A stretch of DNA of 64,000 nt from Pseudoips prasinana (GCA_951640165.1 OX621255.1:9548001-9612000), one strand, 5' to 3'. Positions 47,801 through 58,410 are shown, counted from the stretch's first letter. Notes: generated by a model not told the origin, from the sequence alone. A program made the numbers and translations.

Positions 47801-50800
47801 ACTGCGGATTCCTGCCCCACCAAGCCGCGCCGGCGCTTTGTCTGCAGCGTGCGACAGTTCGCTATGCAGCAGCAGTCCTGTAGCTTACCACATATGCCCG
47901 GAAGGCGCCTGCAGGCTGACGTGGCTGCTGTACTGGAAGGCGGGGGCGTGGCGCGCCAGCACGGGCTCCTGCCCCACCACGCCGCGCCCGCGCACGGTCT
48001 GCAGCGTGCGACAGTTCGCTATGCAGCAGCAGTCCTGTAGCTTACCACATATGCCCGGAAGGCGCCTGCAGGCTGACGTGGCTGCTGTACTGGAAGGCGG
48101 GGGCGTGGCGCGCCAGCACGGGCTCCTGCCCCACCACGCCGCGCCCGCGCACGGTCTCCAGCGTGCCCGACAGCGAGAAAATGCGCCAGTGGCGTTCGCG
48201 CAGCTGCACCGCGGCTGAACCTAGGTTTTCCAGACGGATGCAGTAGCGCCACTGCGAACAAACAATCAAATCATGCTCGACTATTCCTCCAAATTCTAGT
48301 TCAGCCTAATAAGTTTCAGTTGGTAATAGGATGACACTCATATTTCCTGCAGTGCATTTGCATTTTCACACAGTTGTGCCATATATTATAAATTTTTAAA
48401 TTTTTGTAAAACATAATACAATACACTTTTGTAATTTAGTGTGTAATTTTTAAATTTTACTTTTGTATACATAACTCTGGTCAGACACAAACATCGTCAT
48501 AATAAATAAGCATAATGCAGTGAAAAAAATATACAGCAGATTATTTATTTTAGAATGAATTTCTCTAGAGAACCAATTTGCTCCGAAATAATATTTTGGC
48601 AGTTAAAATATTCTCGAGAAAGGGTAGATCAGAACATCCTAAACCAATATGGAGAATAAAGGAAGAAGTCAGCAAGGAACAATCCATAAATGTTGTTTTT
48701 TTTAAAGATCACGCCCCTAATTTTCAAATTAATACCTGTGTCGTAGGGTACTTCACAAACATAGCACTCAGAATAACTACTTATGGGTCACACAAATGGT
48801 AATTGTCCTGTGCGGGAATCGAACTCAGGACATGAAGTGGACGACAGTTTAAATAATGTGGTGAAACAAATTAAAATGTTATGTAATAAGTCTTTTTTGA
48901 CGTTATTTCATTTGACCGTGGACTCAGAAGACCAATTTCTTTAAAATTTTAGCTCAATCCAAATCCAATCTGTGATGTTAACATGTGTATTTATATATAT
49001 ATGTGTATTTATATATTATAACTGTGATTGAGAACAATTGCTTACCCAATAGACGGCAGAATTTTGTGACTCACGACTGCCCATGTAAAACGGTATGACG
49101 GTGACGCGCACGCCCTCTGTTGTCTCGCGATGCACGTCACTCAGTTCTAGCCATGGGTGGTTCTTTTTTTGCCACGCTCGGAGTGTCTCTTGTGCAATGA
49201 ATGGCGGATCTAAAAATGTTTTATTGGAACATATAAAGCCACATCAGTGGTCTTCTGGAGGGTCTGAACAACTCTGATCACCCTCGTAGCAAAGTTGTTC
49301 AACCTCTCCAAACCACTTTTAGCACAAGGAACTATATATATATAGTCACACTAATATTATAAAGGCACAAGTTTGTGAGTGTGTATGTTTGTTACTACTT
49401 CACATCTGAAAAGCTGGAGTGATTTTAACAAAAATTGGTATGGAGTTACCTGATACCCTGGATTAACACATAGGCTATAACTTAAAAAATTTAACGCGAA
49501 TAAAACCGCGAGGCACAGCTAGTAAGTAAATAATATAAATACTTCTAGATTGCTTACCTTTATCTGGGTTATGCATAAGGAATTTGTCAAACAACTCATG
49601 CTGCAGAGGAACCCGCTCAACTGAAGTGTATGGAATAATGTCATCATGTGCCACATAGTCTAATCCTGGGATGGCGTAAAGGCTGCGACTTGATTCTTGG
49701 TTGCCGAGGAAGGTCACTGCCTCTGTTTGAGCTCGCTGAAATTGGTTTAACATGGAATCTAGAGATGGGTGAACATGATATTGATGTCTTTTCATATGGT
49801 CAGGTCGAGGTCTTAATGTATGATTTTGTATGGAAAAGTAATTTCAGATCTTCAGTATGATTTTGCTGAACTCATACTTATTTATTTAGTTCACTTTTTA
49901 TATAAAGGTATGACTTTCACAAGAGACAAGAGTAATTTCACCAACACACAGATTTTTTGAAATTTTAATTTGATCGGTTGTGTAAAATAAAAAAATATCC
50001 CCATACCCATATTTTATTTACAACATTCTTTGTTTATGCTTACTTCCTCCTTCCTGAGTAAACATGTTTTATCTTCAAGTTTATTCACAATAAAAACACC
50101 ATGTTATCTATACATATAATAAAATCGTCTATACATATAATAAAATCGTAGGAAAGTCAAAACTGTACATTGAATATTTTTTTAAAGGATACTTGGGGCG
50201 TGATTTACGATCGATATCGAAGAAAAAAATATAGTTTTTAGAATTTTTGTCTGTACGTATGTCCGGGCTAAACTTTAAAAGTACTGCATGGATTTACTTA
50301 AAATTTTGCATGAATATTACTAAGAGTTCGGGTCAACATATAGGCTTTATATTATCACGCTATCGCCTATGGCATATACCATAAAGTTTAACGCAGGTAA
50401 TACCGCGGGGCACAGTTAGTAGTGAATAAATCATCACACAGGCATTACAAAAAATCTTGTCATTGGTGAAATCTCTTTTGGTGGTAGCAAAAGTAAAATA
50501 ATTAGGTACTACTACTTCACTTTTTACTTCAATTTCATAAAATGTAGCACAACATTCAATATTCTACACATGATGTACAGACGCCAGCACATCAAGCTAT
50601 CCCAATCTGTCAAATTTCCCCAATTGAAAGTGAACCTTATACTTTTGTGATAAAGTTGAAAATCTATAAAAGAAATTTGACAGTTTGGGGTAGCTGGATG
50701 TGCTGGCGTCTTTACAAGGAATCATCAGTATATAAGTATTGAGATGTAATCTATGTGAAAGTATTAGTAACAAACACATACTCTGTTATTCACTTACACA

Positions 50801-52635
50801 TCATATACCTTTCTCTTCCACTCTGGTCTCATGTCGTAGTTGTGCACAGTCAAAAATAAACCCATTATAACATTTAATAATATTTTTATAAATATATTAG
50901 CATAAACACAATTATAAAACACTGGTGTAATATGGACGAAATCCAAAGAAAGCAGATGCATAATCATAAAAAAGGAATTTGCCAAAGATTAGTAGTTATT
51001 ATGAAGTCATATGATTCACTACACTTATTTAAGACTATGCTCATCTATTTTGCTATCAATAGATGTGTTGTTATCCATATTTATTACTTTGCCATACAAA
51101 CATACCATACAGAGTACTAACTATCAGTGGCAACAATGTGGGGACAATGTGATACACCATTATAAGCCCATTATGTCACAGTACAACTACAAATTTATGA
51201 CGGTGGCATGCTGGTTACATTATTTTGACATCTCTACATGTTTGTGGCCGTCAAAAGGTTAACTAAATTGAAAGTTTAACATCTTGATGGCCAAAACTGG
51301 ATTTTATAGGTTGCCGATTTTATTAGATTAATATTCACTTAACCTAGTGAACCCTTTTATTTTACGAGGCTACGAAACTAAATAACATCTACCTACCTAA
51401 GAGTCAGGTGCCAGTATAGTAGCACATATTTATAGTAGAAATATATCAAAGACTTTTCATTATTGCATTATTTTTCGAGTTAATTATTAATATTTTAGTC
51501 TACATTTTTATTAGATATTAAAAATAAAGCAATATTCATCTTTTTGACCAGAAATAATGCTGCAGGTGCATTAATGGGCTCCTCCAATCAATAAAGTCAC
51601 ATGTCCTTCAAATCCAGGTGACACAAGACTATACCTATTTTATCTGAGTACTTAATAATGATGCATGGCTTAACAAAAAGTTTGTTGAATATAAAACATA
51701 TATATATAAGCAAGAACTTATCGCATGACCCAAATCTATTTAGGATATTAAATTATAGTTTTTTGTCTTCTGTTTCAGGACAACATAGTACAAGTATGAA
51801 CTAAGTTTGTGGGAAACAGATTAAAATTACTGTGACTAACATTGAAATAATAATTAACACAAATATGGACATCCACTTCTGTGGCTCCCTTACTATGTAC
51901 TCTATTAAGCCTTATTCAGAAAATGGTATAATAGTTACAACCTAATCTTGAACTCTATTGTCTTGTAATAAGAGCCATAACAATAAATTATGACCATATG
52001 CTATGACCAATTAAGGGTTAACAAGCAGGTTAAGGTCATTACATTATGGTTCACCTTAAACAACACAAATGTAATGATACAAAGGAAAATTATTTCCAAT
52101 TATTGATGATAATAAGAGAACTACCTAGACTTAGTACCATTTTTATCAGCTATGTCATTAGTAATTGTGCTAAATAATCTCATAAATACTTACTATGTAA
52201 GGAGCATCCCTGGTGTCAATAAGAACTTGATAAAATGTATGTTTTCTGCCCTTTACTTCTTTGCCAACGTTGGAAGCAGGGTCACCGTTAGTGTCTGGGT
52301 TCGCAGAGGCCTCTTTGTTTTCCTTCTTGTTAGTCGCATCGCGATCGTAAACTCGCGCCAACCAGGGAAACAGTATGACGCCTCGATAACCAAATACCTT
52401 ATGCAGAATTAACTGGCCTGTGTCATATTTACCACTGGCCTTTGGTGTTTCAAGTTTTCCAACCTCCGCCAACCTGAAATTACCAATAATCAAAGTATAT
52501 CAACGATACAGGTTATGTGATCGATCTCACATTCCGATAAACATACCTAGTATAATGCGCTACATGGTTTAATAGAATCCTAGATGCAGTTAATCTGACT
52601 GGACTAGTATGTACAATTCTTAACAATATCTCCAT
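41833..52635 (-). CDS. POLDIP2: Polymerase delta-interacting protein 2 (PDIP38), mitochondrial
   Basis: Coding exons on the minus strand: 52547-52635, 52194-52473, 49558-49735, 49046-49209, 48046-48251, 41833-41950. Phases join exactly (1035 nt, 344 aa; human about 368). The N-terminus MEILLRIVHTSPVRLTASRI is basic and uncharged-acidic-free, like a mitochondrial presequence. The YccV-like region (exons 2-3) shows GYRGVILFPWLARVYDRD and KHTFYQVLID. The ApaG/DUF525 domain (exons 4-6) shows FIAQETLRAWQKKNHPWLEL, VTVIPFYMGSRESQNSAVYW, LRERHWRIFSLSGTLETVRG and IPPFSLESKPD. The vertebrate protein binds DNA polymerase delta/PrimPol and acts mainly in mitochondria with ClpX; that role here is inference. 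The last intron (6.1 kb) holds an LTR element and a tandem copy of part of exon 5. Confidence 0.96.
41985..42130 (-). repeat. LINE 3' tail
   Basis: AATACAAATACTCTTTATTG, TACACCA, and GGGCGGTCTTATCGCTAACT with GCGATCTCTTCCAGACAACC are a common lepidopteran LINE tail in minus orientation. It lies in the last POLDIP2 intron. Confidence 0.6.
42429..42718 (-). repeat. Gypsy-type element 3' LTR
   Basis: A 290-bp repeat that on the plus strand begins TGTCGGAGATTCTGACGGAT and ends ATTTATTTCTCCCACA. It also encodes the short frame MMADTDDVSELNPSESPT seen at the gag start of the 5' LTR. Confidence 0.88.
42835..43420. repeat. 39-bp minisatellite 1 in the LTR element
   Basis: About twelve units with core CAAAGCGTTGAAGCTTTCAG followed by CATAAACTGCAATACACAG. 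Central units (42920-43230) are regular at 39 bp; the outer ones are degenerate and spaced irregularly. Since 39 is a multiple of three the array stays open in some frames, giving repetitive open frames on the minus strand that are not credible genes. Confidence 0.9.
43786..44124 (-). pseudogene. Gypsy integrase fragment 1
   Basis: An open frame with LIISDPSFTGQDFQDLCRGW, HEIASGVSRANGQMERM and SWKSVIGDVKLVLNCTVS, matching the region from the second catalytic Asp (SD) to the Glu (QxER) of Ty3/Gypsy integrases. The N-terminal zinc finger and first Asp are missing. Confidence 0.75.
44225..44470. repeat. ~39-bp minisatellite 2 in the LTR element
   Basis: About six units with core CACAAAGCGCGGAGCTTTCA followed by ATGCTCAACCGTCTCAAG. 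The core AAAGCG..GAGCTTTCA is shared with minisatellite 1, about 0.8 kb away, so the two arrays appear related. Confidence 0.88.
45035..45232 (-). pseudogene. Gypsy integrase fragment 2
   Basis: A short open frame with ENHERRFWKAGSGVIQIALN and VRSTVRSPLQLLTG, matching the integrase segment just after the catalytic Glu. It overlaps in homology with the fragment at 43786-44124, so two different integrase copies or a nested second element must be involved. Confidence 0.55.
45548..45775 (-). repeat. LINE 3' end remnant
   Basis: On the minus strand GCCGAAAGATGTCCACTGGA, CGGAGGCCTCACAAGGG and GAGCTGTGTGCTCCACCCAC, ending in ATAATCATAATCATAATATC. It is the common lepidopteran LINE tail with an AT-rich microsatellite end. 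It is nested in the LTR element. Confidence 0.6.
46085..46275 (-). pseudogene. Retroelement aspartic protease remnant
   Basis: The minus strand reads LLLHALVDSSSDCSLIRK, which fits the aspartic protease active-site loop with DSS in place of DSG. A stop follows soon after. The neighbouring frame continues with a GTRDFISTRLTGIGL-like stretch. It is broken. Confidence 0.6.
46412..47092 (-). pseudogene. Gag-like open frames of the LTR element
   Basis: The first frame (47092-46868) starts MAYRARRRRLCALILLTTCM, or internally at MMADTDDVSE, within the 5' LTR. It crosses the LTR border in frame (NPSESPT then AAVGSIPKSSYV) and stops at 46868. After that stop the next frame (46864-46412) continues with MKNYDENTTPLIVNLRLYRK. 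No zinc knuckle is seen; gag identity rests on position and is tentative. Confidence 0.5.
46982..47271 (-). repeat. Gypsy-type element 5' LTR
   Basis: 290 bp, beginning TGTCGGAGATTCTGACGGAT and ending CTCCCACA on the plus strand, with three differences from the copy at 42429. Seven bases inside the element is TGGGATCGATTCC, a weak primer-binding-site candidate. Confidence 0.88.
47276..47808. other. POLDIP2 intron sequence, unassigned
   Basis: AT-rich at first (47276-47400), then unique-looking sequence with an inverted pair GCCTATAAGACATTTGACTC / GACTTATAGGC (47620-47650). No gene or named repeat is recognised. Confidence 0.4.
47809..48154 (-). repeat. Tandem 157-bp duplication of POLDIP2 exon 5 end
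   Basis: 47841-47997 and 47998-48154 are identical 157-bp units by eye. Each contains 110 bp matching the 3' part of exon 5 (from TVRGRGVVGQEP to SSHVSLQAPSGHM), its donor CATATGTG|GTAAGC and about 47 bp of intron. A more diverged stub (47809-47840) suggests an older third unit. The genuine exon 5 uses the donor of the unit at 47998 (exon end 48046). The extra copy (47889-47998) has a potential AG (CACGCTGCAG), but splicing it in after exon 5 would create TG|A, a stop. Confidence 0.9.
48709..48860 (-). repeat. SINE family B copy
   Basis: CTGTGTCGTAGGGTACTTCA, CACTCAGAATAACTACTTAT, GGGTCACACAAATGGTAATT and GTCCTGTGCGGGAATCGAAC are the family B tail-to-head order in minus orientation, with a diverged head. 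Confidence 0.65.
49346..49522 (+). mobile_element. Non-autonomous Helitron-like element (short subfamily)
   Basis: It starts TCACACTAATATTATAAAGG and ends GAGGCACAGCTAG before T, with AACGCGAATAAAACCGCG forming the 3' hairpin. It ends 35 bp from POLDIP2 exon 3. Confidence 0.75.
50107..50419 (+). mobile_element. Helitron-like element with duplicated 5' terminus
   Basis: The 5' end TCTATACATATAATAAAATC occurs twice in tandem (50107 and 50129). The body matches the copies at 10374 and 29323, and the end is GGGGCACAGTTAG, with TTAG where CTAG is usual. It lies in a POLDIP2 intron. Confidence 0.72.
50576..50715. mobile_element. Foldback MITE (ACAGACGCCAGCACATC ends), copy 1
   Basis: TACAGACGCCAGCACATCAA at the left and, on the other strand, TAAAGACGCCAGCACATCCA at the right. 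Inner inverted blocks include AATCTGTCAAATTTC and its complement. The same element occurs in inverse orientation at 60461-60599 in Arpc3. Confidence 0.8.
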
Positions 52636-53344
52636 TTTATCATCGTAATCGTATTATTTATAAATTGTATTTTTTTCTATTTTTTTTTGACAGATTATTG
52701 ACTTTGACAGCCTGCGGGTAGGAAACGGATTGCACTATAGGGATGTGTAAAATAAACTCGATTCCATTCAAATGTTTTCCTATATGCACTTAATTTTTTA
52801 TCGATTTCCGTTACCGATTTATTTATGTGCATGAACGAACATGTCTGTTTGTCTTGAGTCTGGGTGTAAATTATCTATATAAGTATGTATTAACAAAAAA
52901 GAAGAATAGTATATGTAATCTATCAGTTATCTGGTTTCCATAGTACAAGCTCTGCTTAGTTTGGGATCAGATGGCCGTGTGTGGTGTGAATAATGTCCCA
53001 GGATATTATTTTTCCTCTCTTTCCTGCTCCGTTTTGCTTAAACGTGGTTTGTTATATTCTCTTTGGTTTTGCTTATGGCGTCAGTCTAGAAATAAACTTC
53101 AAAATATATAAATAAATTATTATGGGATTTATTTACGCCATAAACCAAATGTTAGTGTGTTTTATGATCAAGAACACTTAACCTATAACTAATCCTATTA
53201 AAGTCAGTAACTCCAAAAACAATACAGCATTAAAAAAAAAGAGCCATCCAAATTTTTGAACGAAAAGAATTTGTAAAAGTAAAGTTCAAAGTCTCCGATA
53301 TTTGCGTTTTCGGGTATCATTTTTTTGTTTATTTATTTGTTAAA
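52636..53344. promoter_or_regulatory. Head-to-head promoter region of POLDIP2 and ACADS
   Basis: 709 bp separate the start codons of the minus-strand POLDIP2 and the plus-strand ACADS, so a shared or closely spaced promoter is likely. A SINE-type remnant occupies about 52850-53000 (TCTATATAAGTATGTATTAA, GGTTTCCATAGTACAAGCTC, TTTGGGATCAGATGGCCGTG), which shortens the unique promoter space on each side to roughly 200-350 bp. No specific factor site is claimed. Confidence 0.6.
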
Positions 53345-56300
53345 ATGTTAAAAAACTTCTCTAAAATTGTACAGACAATAGGTAAGCTTGCATGAGAAGA
53401 AATGGTTTAATGAATTAATTCAATAAGACTGACCAATTCATTTATTTCAGCCCCAACATCTTTGAGACAAACAAGATGTATCGCTTCACTTTCGGCATTA
53501 CCTGAAACTTACCAGATGTTATATAAAACTTGTCGAGATTTCGCCGAAGGGGAACTTAAGCCTTCCGCAGCACAATACGACCGTGAGCATTTATATCCCA
53601 ATGATGCTATTAAAAAAATGGGTGAATTGGGCCTTATGGCCATAGCTGCACCTGAAGAGCTTGGTGGTGCAGGCCTGGACTACTTGGCGTACGCCATTGC
53701 CTTAGAGGAGATCTCACGAGGTTGCGCTTCTGCCGGTGTCATCATGTCTGTTAATAACTCCCTATACTTGGGTCCTTTGTTGCATTGGGGCAACGAGAAA
53801 CAGAAGAAAGAATTTGTTACTCCATTTACTACAGGTTTGTAGATTTCATTATATATTAGTATTTTCGTAAAATATCTATTCTGCATTATTAACAGAATGT
53901 TTGCTGTACTTTCTGGGTTTGGCAGACAAGGCGAACTTAATACCAATCTAGTTTATAATAAACATTAATATTAAGTTCGCCTTGTTACGAAATCAAACCG
54001 CGTGAGGGCCCTGGTGACCTGTAATTCAGGTTTCTCATAAACCTACATCAGGCACCAGACTCTCACAAAGTTGGGTTCTAGCTTGGCATTATTGTCATAT
54101 CATTATGAAATTGTCACTAGATTCTAGATATTAGATTCTTTGTGAGGAGAAAATAAATATTTTTTGAATTTGGGTTTCAATACATTGTTTAAAACAGGTG
54201 AAATAGTTGGTTGCTTTGCTCTGTCTGAGCCTGGCAACGGATCTGACGCCGGCGCCGCTTCCACTACATCTAAAGATGGTGGTGACAAATGGATACTCAA
54301 TGGCACAAAATGTTGGATTACCAATGGTTATGAGAGTAAAGCTTCAGTGGTGTTCGCTACCACTGACAAAAGTTTGAAGCATAAAGGAATCTCAGCTTTT
54401 ATTGTACCCAAGCCCATAAAGGGACTAGAACTAGGAAAGAAAGAAGATAAACTAGGCATCAGGGCTTCTTCTACATGTTCCTTGATGTTCGAGGACTGTG
54501 AGATTCCTAAGGCTAATATTCTAGGGGAGCCTGGATTTGGTTTCAAGATTGCCATGATGACACTAGATGCTGGCAGAATAGGCATTGCTTCTCAAGCCCT
54601 TGGCATAGCTCAGGTAAGTCATTGTTGATAAGTTAACTCCTAAACTAAAAATAAGATATTTGCTCATATTGATTAAAGAATTTACATTATTATAAAGTTC
54701 CTTCACCTTCACATTGTATTACAAAATAATGAAGGGTGATTTTTTTATCAGTAAAAGCTGCAAAGCTTGTCTATGTAAAAAAAAAACAGCCTACCTTACA
54801 TATTAAAGAAAATTACAAACTTACAGATTTAATGGCCTACAATATTACAGCAATCTGTCAGTATTGTAGGACATTAAGCTGTATGTATATTAAACAAAAA
54901 CCGGCAGTCTTTTTTGAAAAATAATATGCATTCAAACCTATTATCTAAGTACACAAATGTAACTCTAAAAATCATTACCAACCTTACCAATAAATTTATT
55001 TTTAAAGCTCAATGAATCCTGGGATCTCCAGCATGTTCACTGTAAAACATGTTGCAAGTGCTTATAATAGAGCTGTAGCCATTTTTGTGTCATTATAATT
55101 AACTTTTATGAGATGTAGTAACCCATTTATAGAATAACTAAGAAAGCTTTTTATGTAAAAATACTTCAAGATTAATGTTATGTACTATACTCTCTCTATT
55201 TGTCAAAACAAAATGAAAATTTCATTTGATCTGCATTATTTTAGTATGTTTCAGTTTAAGGTTCTCTTTCAGGTTTTAGTTTCAGGTATTCTTTATGTCA
55301 AAATATTCTTCTTGTCATTTTCCATTAACATTCCCTGAGTCCATTATTAAAGTACATAAAATGTCATCTTTGCTATTTTCAGGCATCATTAGATGTAGGT
55401 ATTGAGTATGCATCAAAACGTATGGCCTTTGGTAAGCCCATAATGAAGTTGCAAAGCATTCAGAACAAGCTAGCAGACATGGCAATGCGGCTGGAGTCAG
55501 CCCGGCTTCTAACATGGAGGGCTGCCTGGCTTAAAGATAATAAGCAACCTTATACTAAGGAGGCAGCTATGGCCAAGCTGGCAGCTTCTGAAGCAGCTAC
55601 ATTTGTATCCCACCAGAGCATACAGGTATATATATGATAACCAATGGGGCTTTTAATCAAAATACAAAATCAATATGTAGTGCTTGAAGGAGACTAACAG
55701 TCTCCTTCGAGCACTCAACGAGTTGGCAGCCCTTGAGAATGGTCCGTGGAGGACTGAAACACGTGTTGGGTATCGTACTGGTGACAATTAGCATAACTAA
55801 CACTACATATTGATTTTGTATTTTGATTGTTATGGATTTCCGCAAAGTAACGCCTGATTCCATTACTTAATGGGGCTTTTATTATACCACTTTAATCTGT
55901 TGAATTTCTTACACCCTTAGGTTAGCCGTAGTTAATAATGTAGTAGGGTAACACTACTAGAATTAAATTCAATGCATTTTTCAATATTCTTTATACCTCT
56001 ACTAAGTAACTATAGATATGATTTAAAAGGAAATCAGTATTGTGAAAAGGTTGGACACCATTAACATTTATGTGTCACATAGATATTTATAAAAACTTAC
56101 ACATCCTGTACTTTTTTAATATTTTAGGTTCAGAAGTTTTGGAGGATAGGGGGATACTGGTTTCTTATCTAGTATAACTTTACAACTATTAATTCTATAA
56201 TTGACCAAACTATTAAAACAATCACAGAAGCCTTTTCATTTAATATGCCACATAGTATATTTTGCACACACATACATTTTGTTATATTTCTTACCTCATT

Positions 56301-57688
56301 ATTTTTATAATTTATTTTTTCAACACATCTGTGTTGAGGGTCACAGTAATTTATATACCTAATTTCCACTCAATAGTCCAGTAGATTAAGAGTTAGCTGT
56401 GGCATACCTAGATACAGACACAATAACTCTTCCTATAAGATCAGTTTATATTTGGAACATCCTAAGCTCTGAAAAGATCTCGAAAGAATAAGCTTTCGAA
56501 ATGTAGTGATGGCAGCATGTCGAAAAGTGTTTGCACCACAGAGTCACGAATAATTCTTAAAACTATTGTAAACAGAAGAGGCATATAATTTTTAGTAAAA
56601 TAAACGTAGCCTAAGTTGATTCTTTTATTTTAGAAAAAACAATTAACGCGCGGACGAAACGCAGGGACAGCTATTGTCAATAAAAATATAACTTAATTCA
56701 GGAAAACGAAAAATAAAAAGACATTAAGTAGGTATCATTATAAAAAAAATTAAAGCATTACTGTTAGGCGTAACGAAGTTCGTCAGGTCAGCTAGTTCAT
56801 GTATAAATTTTAATTATAAAATTTATGCATGTACATACCATAGTTATTTAATACTAGCACCGCCCCACGGTTTTACTCCTTTAAAATTTATGAAATAATT
56901 AAAATTTATAAATTAATTAAACCAGGCTGTCAGCTAACTCCATACCAAATTTTATTAAAATCGCTCCAGCCGTTTAAACATGAAGAAGTAACAAACATAC
57001 ACACTGACACAGTCACAAACTTTCGCCTTTAATATTAGGATTATTTGAGAGAAATAATAAATTGAAATAATAAATAAATAAATAATATCTCGGGACAGTG
57101 TCACACAGATCATCCTAGCCCCAAACTAAGCAAAGCTTGTACTATGGGTACCAGGCGACGATATACATACTTATATAGATAGATAAATACTTATATACAT
57201 AGAAAACATCCATGACTCAGAAACAAATATTCGTGCTCATCACACATATATTTGCACTTACCGGGATTCGAACCCAGGACCACCAGCTTCGTAGGCAGGA
57301 GCACTACCAACTAGGCTACGGTGAAATAGAATACATCTTAGTATTTCTTTATTATATTTTAGATATGTTTTCTATTTACATTTTAGAAATAAAGCCTCAA
57401 CTACCTGAGTATTGAAAAGTTGTGTTGAGTTGAGGGTCGACCAAGACATTTAGCCAATTAAATAATGTGGTGTCATCAATATACTCACTCTGAAACACTA
57501 TTATTTCATCATCTAAAATCTGACGTTATTTATTATTTCAGATACTAGGCGGCATGGGCTACGTGTCCGACATGCCCGCTGAGCGACATTACCGCGACGC
57601 TAGGATCACAGAAATATATGAAGGGACTTCAGAAATACAAAGGCTTGTCATTGCTGGACAACTTATAAAGGAGTATGGTCTCAACTAA
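53345..57688 (+). CDS. ACADS: Short-chain specific acyl-CoA dehydrogenase, mitochondrial
   Basis: Coding exons: 53345-53381, 53451-53834, 54198-54613, 55383-55625, 57542-57688. All splice sites are GT/AG, phases match, 1227 nt, 408 aa (human ACADS 412). It is an FAD enzyme that makes the first double bond in short acyl-CoAs in mitochondrial beta-oxidation and passes electrons to ETF. The short basic N-terminus ([12 protein letters not shown]...RQTRC) suits a matrix presequence. Family motifs: [74 protein letters not shown] and [20 protein letters not shown]. The catalytic base is the Glu of IYEGTSEIQ, residue 387. Closest to ACADS (Drosophila Arc42) rather than ACADSB by these motifs. Confidence 0.96.
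53926..53982. repeat. Small perfect inverted repeat in ACADS intron 2
   Basis: ACAAGGCGAACTTAATA and its exact complement TATTAAGTTCGCCTTGT, 17 bp arms with a 23-bp loop. A minimal foldback; origin unknown. Confidence 0.7.
55656..55868. mobile_element. 213-bp insertion with 13-bp target duplication and hairpins
   Basis: The direct repeat AATGGGGCTTTTA flanks it (55643-55655, 55869-55881). Inside are 27-bp exact inverted arms (55656-55682 and 55801-55827, ATCAAAATACAAAATCAATA...) and a tight hairpin (55678-55714, AGTGCTTGAAGGAGACT around AAC). A 13-bp duplication is long for a cut-and-paste element and fits target-primed reverse transcription. It starts 31 bp after ACADS exon 4. Confidence 0.75.
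56530..56795 (+). mobile_element. Possible Helitron-like element, 3' end
   Basis: It ends CGTCAGGTCAGCTAG before T, with the palindrome ACGAAGTTCGT about 10 nt upstream, and has a GCGCGGACGAAACGCAGGGA block. The 5' limit is not defined. It lies in ACADS intron 4. Confidence 0.45.
56854..57048 (-). mobile_element. Non-autonomous Helitron-like element (short subfamily), degenerate
   Basis: On the minus strand it ends GGGGCGGTGCTAG and carries AACCGTGGGGCGG and GGCTGGAGCGATTTTAATAA blocks shared with 21936 and 49346. The 5' end is approximate. It lies in ACADS intron 4. Confidence 0.65.
57090..57330 (-). repeat. tRNA-like SINE (family D)
   Basis: On the minus strand the head has TAGCCTAGTTGGTAGTGCTC (A-box-like) and GGTCCTGGGTTCGAATCCCG (B box), and the tail ends with GGTACCCATAGTACAAGCTT, TGCTTAGTTTGGGGCTAGGA. 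A second, plus-strand remnant lies at about 52850-53000 between POLDIP2 and ACADS. Confidence 0.75.
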
Positions 57689-58410
57689 CCTGTATTAGTG
57701 CTCATGGGTGTAATCACCTATTACCAAATACAGTTAACCAACTAGTTTCCCGCGTCATATGATGGAAATCTATCATCATGATTCCCATACACTGATAATT
57801 TTAGTAATGCCCTTCAAATTTACTGGTCTGTTGATACAATGAACGTTCAGTTAGAAAAGTATGCACGACTTTATATTAATAATATAATACTAAAGTGATA
57901 TGATGTAAAGTTTGAGTGTACTTTGAATACCTGAGCCGAACAGCGTAGTAAAGGAGCTGTTAGTGTGTATGTGTAACTATAGATTTAAGTGTAAGACTGT
58001 ACATACTCAAGGGTATTTTCCTAATTGTATTATTCATTATACTCTTTACAGTAGATCTTTTTATAAAACTTGTACAAAACTCATATACAATGAAATTAGA
58101 ATATATATATTAAAAATGCATATTTTAAGTATTTTATAGTTTTATTTATTTTATTAATTAAATTACAAGTCATGTGAAAGTAAAATGCACCTTTACATAT
58201 ATACTGCTGATAATTAATGTCCTTTCAGCCTGAACTCTGTAATTAAGATAGCTATTTAGCCAGACCTATACATGACATGACCAAAGATCACTTAATTTGT
58301 TCACAATAATTCTGGAATGATCTTATTTACATTATTTATCGATAGTAAAATTTATATAAAAAAGAATATAATTGAGTAAGTAAATGCTAGTTTTGGTTAA
58401 ATACTTCTGA
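57689..58410. other. Tail-to-tail region of ACADS and Arpc3
   Basis: 722 bp between the two stop codons, which should hold both 3' UTRs. AT-rich, with TTAATTAAATTAC and several near-AATAAA sites. I cannot place the polyadenylation sites. No gene or repeat is recognised. Confidence 0.5.

Noticed and set aside
47838..48218. 126-codon plus-strand frame
   Set aside because: It is the antisense shadow of the duplicated GC-rich POLDIP2 exon 5.
50794..50985. Minus-strand frame ending HNYDMRPEWKRKVYDV with a good GTAAGT-like donor, in a POLDIP2 intron
   Set aside because: POLDIP2 joins exon 2 to exon 3 in phase without it, no acceptor or family match was found, and its partial likeness to an Arpc3 exon (GACATGAGAC) is short enough to be chance.
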